The notes under the pieces are model-generated. The model was not told the origin of the DNA. It did not search any database and saw only the letters and a list, made by a program, of their open reading frames with translations. Positions 13,405-17,557 of a stretch of 17,557 nt of DNA are shown piece after piece. The DNA comes from Bacteroidales bacterium (lineage in GTDB: Bacteria; Bacteroidota; Bacteroidia; Bacteroidales; VadinHA17): assembly GCA_003155705.1 (NCBI GenBank), contig PMEC01000078.1, positions 9,676-27,232 on the forward strand, written 5' to 3'. Position 1 is the first letter of the stretch. Each line of letters starts with the position of its first letter. The translations under genes were made by a program, and so were the position numbers.

Positions 13405-16011
13405 CTAAAATGGTTTAATAACCCGGGCCAGTACAGCCGGAATTTGTAATAGATCATAATCATGATCATAGATCAGGTATTTTTCATTCCATACCGGATT
13501 GAACTTTTCCTTATATTCCCGCATACCTTTGTAATGAGAGAATGACTTGATTTTCTCATAAGCAAATTTCATCGACCTCTCAGGAAAAGTATGAGGGTCA
13601 TCAATTCCCGACATTGGAGCAAACCCCAGATTTACGTATTGAATACCCTGTGACTTAAAGTATTTAAATAGTTCAACGATAATATAATCCATTATACCAT
13701 TGGGAGCATCTTTTGTTTTCCGCAAAAGATCGTATGTGCCTTCATTCTTTGTAAAATCAGGTATAATATTAAGAAATGCAATTATCTTTTCTTCATGAGT
13801 ACCAACAGTTATTACAACCTGTTGCTTGATTTCTTTTTCAACAAACATCCCCTGTGAAAATGCAATTTCATCTCTTTCAGAAATTTTCAGCCATTCATCA
13901 CTAACTGCTTTCAACTGCTGAATAAGTCCGTCTTTTAACGGAGGAATTTGAATTTTTGATGTGTAACCCTGTTCGGAAATCTTGTTCAGTGCATTTCTTA
14001 TTGATTTTTTCTCTCCTCCTTCAAGGTTGAATGTTGAAAGATCAACCACTCCTTCCTGACCAACAAATAGGTTTTTCTTAGAAAAGATTTTATAGATTTC
14101 AAGACTCTCTTTCGGTACACGGTAATAGATGTCTTTCAGTCCGTTCTCATAACAAAACTTGCTGAAGAGTGCAATAATTTTGATCTTTTCATCTTTATTG
14201 GCTGCTACAGGGTCCTCAAGTACAACAGCAAAACTTCTGCAAACCTTAAATGATATAAATGCGTTTATATCAGGAGGTAAGAAAACCTGTTTATCGGAAT
14301 AGGTTTTAAAATAATCAAGAGGTGAACTGCCATATTGTTGAACAAGCCTGGTAGCTTTTTCTTTTTCTTCCTCCGATGGATTGGTTTTAAAAACATAAGG
14401 TCGGATGAGCGAATATAACAGGAAAGCCATCGAAAAGAATCCACTTATTTTTATGGTATAAAGAAAATCAATTGCAAATGAATCCCTTGGAGTCAGGCTG
14501 GTTTCAAGAAGAAAATAGCTCTGAAATGTATAAAGAAAGGATTGCAAAATATTAAAATTGATCTGAAAATGTTTTTTATCAAGAAAATAAAACCCGACTG
14601 TACCATAAATCATTACCGCTACAATGCTCAGGATGGCAGTTTGTATTCCTATAGTACGTATTCTTGGATTGTTCCTGACATAATATTCTTTTCTTGTGAC
14701 AAAAAGTGCAAAAACAACAAATAGAGCGATTCCGGCTTCTAAAAAATTAACTCCCTTGGTAAGGTGGGCAATAATTGAAAATGTACTCAGTATTATCGCA
14801 AACCACCATGCAGTTCTCAACCCCCGGAGCATAAAAGTTGCATTAACAAGTAGAAATAAACCGGTTATCAGGACAAAGCTGTTTGAGAAATTCACAACGT
14901 CAAAAAAGAGATAATCCCGGAGTATCTGTAATTTTTCAGGAGCGCCGGGGGTAAGCACGGAAATAATATTTACGATACCAAGAGAAAAGATAAGAAGTGA
15001 AGGAAGAATCCTCATCAGAAGCCTGTCGATCTTCAGGAGAAAGCTGAGCATTCCGGTGAAAAGTGGCATCCAGAATTCGAAAAACCGGAAAAGAAGTGTC
15101 ACGGCAATTGCATCTATATTACTCAATCCGGTCTGATGGAGGATAAAAACCATTGAGACTTCTATAGCACCCAGTCCACGAAGAAATGGAGAAATTATTA
15201 GAAACAGAACAACAATGATATAGGCCAGAATTGCCGCAGATAATGATGGTGTAATATGAAGAGCTGCCATGCAGATGTAAACATGTGCTATTCCTACAAA
15301 TTCTATTATAACAGAAATTATTATTGTATTAATAAAATGTACTTTATTGATCTTATTATTAATAATATCATCAATAAAAACTATTGAATCCGGATAAATC
15401 CTGGTAATCAATTTAAAAAGAAATGTTTTATTAATCAGAGATTTATACGCCATGAAGAATACAGCGATTATTAATGTTGCACCAGCAAGCGCAAACATTT
15501 TCCCTGAGCCGATGTCTTTCCCGGGAAGTGCGAAAAGAAATGCCGGAATAGCAACAATTATTACAGACAGGATGCCGACAAAAGCGTAAATTGAGGAAGC
15601 ATACAATACCTGTGTTCTGGTTATCCCCTTTTTCTCAATTGCAGTACTGAAGAAAGCAAGAGAGGAAATTCCTCCTGCCGGAAGAAAGACGCTTATGAAG
15701 TTCCTTTTCAGAAATAAGATTATAGAATCCCAGACATTCAATCTTGCATTTACTGCTGCGAATGATGTGATATACATCAATCCCTGGATGAAAATATAAA
15801 AAAGAACGAGTGCAAAACCTGCAATAATCCACCCGGGGTTTGCAGCAAACAGAGCAGTACTGACACTCTGAAGTTCTGTCTTTTCGTGGTTAAAGAACCA
15901 TACTGCCAGCCCGATAAACAACCCGGTAAAAATAAATCTGAAAACAGCTTTGACATTTCCTGTAAATAGTGCCGACAATTTTTCAAAAAAGGTCTTTAGA
16001 ACTGAAATCAT
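13405..16011 (-). CDS. mprF: MprF-like aminoacyl-phosphatidylglycerol synthase/flippase
   Basis: 868 residues with the full two-part MprF layout. Residues about 20-545 are membrane helices; the first part is the flippase-type domain with NFISVFLPAGGISSLAFF and FLRGLGAIEVSMVFIL. The cytosolic C-terminal domain, about 555-868, is the transferase (DUF2156-like, GNAT fold), with SSPLDYF, DLLRKTKDAPNGIMDY, VNLGFAPMSG and YKGMREYKEKFNPVWNEKYL, all close to MprF/LpiA consensus. Such enzymes move an amino acid from aminoacyl-tRNA to phosphatidylglycerol and flip the product, giving resistance to cationic peptides or acid. Which amino acid is used (lysine, alanine or other) cannot be read. It lies 57 nt after an AcvB/VirJ-like gene, matching the lpiA-acvB pairing known in Rhizobiales but in reversed order. 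Confidence 0.9.
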   Translation of the reverse strand: MISVLKTFFEKLSALFTGNVKAVFRFIFTGLFIGLAVWFFNHEKTELQSVSTALFAANPGWIIAGFALVLFYIFIQGLMYITSFAAVNARLNVWDSIILFLKRNFISVFLPAGGISSLAFFSTAIEKKGITRTQVLYASSIYAFVGILSVIIVAIPAFLFALPGKDIGSGKMFALAGATLIIAVFFMAYKSLINKTFLFKLITRIYPDSIVFIDDIINNKINKVHFINTIIISVIIEFVGIAHVYICMAALHITPSLSAAILAYIIVVLFLIISPFLRGLGAIEVSMVFILHQTGLSNIDAIAVTLLFRFFEFWMPLFTGMLSFLLKIDRLLMRILPSLLIFSLGIVNIISVLTPGAPEKLQILRDYLFFDVVNFSNSFVLITGLFLLVNATFMLRGLRTAWWFAIILSTFSIIAHLTKGVNFLEAGIALFVVFALFVTRKEYYVRNNPRIRTIGIQTAILSIVAVMIYGTVGFYFLDKKHFQINFNILQSFLYTFQSYFLLETSLTPRDSFAIDFLYTIKISGFFSMAFLLYSLIRPYVFKTNPSEEEKEKATRLVQQYGSSPLDYFKTYSDKQVFLPPDINAFISFKVCRSFAVVLEDPVAANKDEKIKIIALFSKFCYENGLKDIYYRVPKESLEIYKIFSKKNLFVGQEGVVDLSTFNLEGGEKKSIRNALNKISEQGYTSKIQIPPLKDGLIQQLKAVSDEWLKISERDEIAFSQGMFVEKEIKQQVVITVGTHEEKIIAFLNIIPDFTKNEGTYDLLRKTKDAPNGIMDYIIVELFKYFKSQGIQYVNLGFAPMSGIDDPHTFPERSMKFAYEKIKSFSHYKGMREYKEKFNPVWNEKYLIYDHDYDLLQIPAVLARVIKPF

Positions 16012-16068
16012 TTTTTATTGCTTTATGGAATGATTTGCAATACCTGCAGGGTTATTTATTAAAAGTTC

Positions 16069-17502
16069 TCAAAAAACATTATTGTCTTTCATGGTTTTTA
16101 CTATGAGAGCCGCATTGCCATGATAATGATGATCTCCCGGAATCAAAGATATCTTTACCAACGTGCCTTTCAGTAAGCCAGGGATATTGGTTCTTTCACC
16201 ATCTCCAAAAATACATAGAGTGGTGATCTTTGGCATTTTATTTATTTCATCAATCACACTGTAGGTGTTCTGCCTGCTTCCCAGGCCAATCATATTGGTT
16301 ATGTGAATTTCAAAATCAGTGGTAGTCGCCGGGGAGAGCATTACAGCTGAAATCACTCCTGATTTCAGACCATCAGGAAAATGTGTAACTAAAAAAGGCA
16401 CTATCTCTGCACCCTGTGAATAACCTATAATGATGAATTTTGTCTTCCCCCACTCATGTCCATAGAAATTAAGCACCTCAGCAATATCAGATGCTGTTTT
16501 TTCAGGAGTTTTTCTATTCCAGAAATATTTTTTTGTATCAATGCCAATTGTTGGAATACCATAAGCTCCAAGCTTTTCAGCAATGTTTTGTTCAAAAGCA
16601 AACCAGCCACCATCGCCTGAAAAAAGCAGGGCAACGGGAGCATTTTTGACTTGAGTTTTTTCTTTGATAATAATACATGGAACGTTCGTGAATTTATTAG
16701 CGGGGATATTTTCACCCTGAGCAAAAAGGTATTTTGTTAAGATTCTATTATATGCATCCTTCCATTGAGGCATAAAGTCAGCCATTTTTATAAAGTTGTG
16801 GCCTTCTTCAGGTATTGCAATTAATTCGGCATTTACGGCTTTTTTAACAAAAGTTGCAACTGAATCAATAGTGCAGACCTTATCCTTTTTCCCCTGAAGA
16901 ACTATCCAGTGATTTCCGAGATGAGAATCAGGCTGCAGATGATAACTTTTGCCTGCTGTTGTGACATTCTCGGTCAATCCGTTTGCCTGGCATAATCGTT
17001 TAGGTAGTTCAATTTCCGGATTGAAACCAAGAGAGATGCCTCCCATAAATGCCCCTGGTCTTGCCTGCGCGAGTATCCCGTATACCAGTGTGGCTCCGCT
17101 TGAATAGCCCATTACAACAGGCGGGTTATATCCGGTGAAATTATACTTTCGTTCAACGGAAGTAGCAAGTTCAAGAAAATCAGGCGCTACCATAAAACAC
17201 TCTTCCCGCCGGGGTCTCAGTTGACTATAGTATGTCAGAATATCTACTCCGATTACAATAGTATTTTTATCAACGAATGATTTTGCAAATTCAATAATCC
17301 CATCATTCCAGCCCGATTCACCTGAGATGAGAATAATTACATTGGCAGGGATTCCCGGTTGTTTGTAAATGAATACCTTGCCAAAACGGGAAACACTTAA
17401 AGAATCCCTTTCCAAAGACTGTCCGTTAAGGTTATGTATGAATATAAAAAAAATGAAATAAAGAAGTGTTTTTCTCAAGGTAAATAATGATTTTATATTC
17501 AT
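16069..17502 (-). CDS. acvB: AcvB/VirJ-like periplasmic alpha/beta hydrolase (two domains)
   Basis: 477 residues with a signal peptide (hydrophobic 12-23, cleavage near LNG-QS), so periplasmic. Two similar alpha/beta-hydrolase domains follow. The N-domain has ILISGESGW (57-65), Ser134 in MGYSSGA, Asp207 in GKKDKV and His235 in EEGHNF. The C-domain is VirJ-like: LLFSGDGGWFAFEQNIAEKL (292-311), PTIGIDTKKYFWNRKTPEK (317-335), Ser362 in IGYSQGAE, Asp434 in FGDGE, and GDHHYHG (456-462) holding the catalytic His. In Agrobacterium, AcvB hydrolyses lysyl-phosphatidylglycerol made by LpiA, the MprF homologue; the mprF-like gene directly downstream supports the same role here. The start is the ATG at 17502. 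No promoter match is seen in the 55 nt left before the window edge, so further upstream genes may belong to the operon. The gene symbol is by homology only. Confidence 0.85.
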   Translation of the reverse strand: MNIKSLFTLRKTLLYFIFFIFIHNLNGQSLERDSLSVSRFGKVFIYKQPGIPANVIILISGESGWNDGIIEFAKSFVDKNTIVIGVDILTYYSQLRPRREECFMVAPDFLELATSVERKYNFTGYNPPVVMGYSSGATLVYGILAQARPGAFMGGISLGFNPEIELPKRLCQANGLTENVTTAGKSYHLQPDSHLGNHWIVLQGKKDKVCTIDSVATFVKKAVNAELIAIPEEGHNFIKMADFMPQWKDAYNRILTKYLFAQGENIPANKFTNVPCIIIKEKTQVKNAPVALLFSGDGGWFAFEQNIAEKLGAYGIPTIGIDTKKYFWNRKTPEKTASDIAEVLNFYGHEWGKTKFIIIGYSQGAEIVPFLVTHFPDGLKSGVISAVMLSPATTTDFEIHITNMIGLGSRQNTYSVIDEINKMPKITTLCIFGDGERTNIPGLLKGTLVKISLIPGDHHYHGNAALIVKTMKDNNVF

Positions 17503-17557
17503 AATCAGTATAAAATAATATTGAGTATCAGGAAAGATGCATAAAGATCCATTGATT

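Overview
This window looks like a chromosomal stretch of a member of the Bacteroidota, probably an environmental Bacteroidales/Marinilabiliales-type organism (an inference). The grounds are the A+T-rich composition, weak or absent Shine-Dalgarno sequences, several upstream matches to the Bacteroidota -7 promoter box TAnnTTTG, and the gene content: a PL22-like pectin enzyme, a CE15 esterase, a fused DAK2-DegV protein, and an intergenic repeat containing TGTCATTCCGAG / GAGGAATCT. No rRNA, tRNA, CRISPR array, transposase or phage gene was seen. Eleven of the twelve protein genes lie on the minus strand; only the CE15 esterase is on the plus strand.

Layout from left to right. (1) 19-1783: a subtilisin-like (S8) peptidase preceded by a small four-helix membrane protein, with a perfect hairpin just ahead of the pair. 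(2) 1830-2222: a gene-free, repeat-rich gap with nested inverted repeats, including a perfect 20-bp G+C-rich hairpin. (3) 2223-5532: a carbohydrate locus, with an oligogalacturonate-lyase-like (PL22) protein coupled by a 4-nt overlap to an isoprenylcysteine-methyltransferase-like membrane protein, and a divergent CE15 glucuronoyl-esterase-like protein. (4) 5608-7338: an unusual fusion of a DedA/VTT membrane transporter domain to an ATP-grasp ligase domain, with its own promoter. (5) 7562-13276: a minus-strand run, probably one operon, read in the order FakA-FakB-like fusion (DAK2 + DegV), DUF1295 membrane protein, PrxQ/BCP-type peroxiredoxin with a membrane anchor, APC-type amino-acid permease, and an unrecognised lipoprotein. 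(6) 13405-17502: an AcvB/VirJ-like periplasmic hydrolase followed by an MprF-like aminoacyl-phosphatidylglycerol synthase/flippase.

Most genes to the right of 5600 concern the cell membrane. MprF would charge phospholipid with an amino acid and flip it. The AcvB/VirJ homologue is the family known in Agrobacterium to hydrolyse lysyl-phosphatidylglycerol in the periplasm. FakAB phosphorylates fatty acids for phospholipid synthesis, and DedA proteins move lipid carriers or phospholipids across the membrane. The best candidates for little-described biology are the MprF-AcvB pair in a Bacteroidota background, the DedA-ATP-grasp fusion, and the S8 peptidase-membrane protein pair. All functions rest on motifs read by eye; no database search was run.
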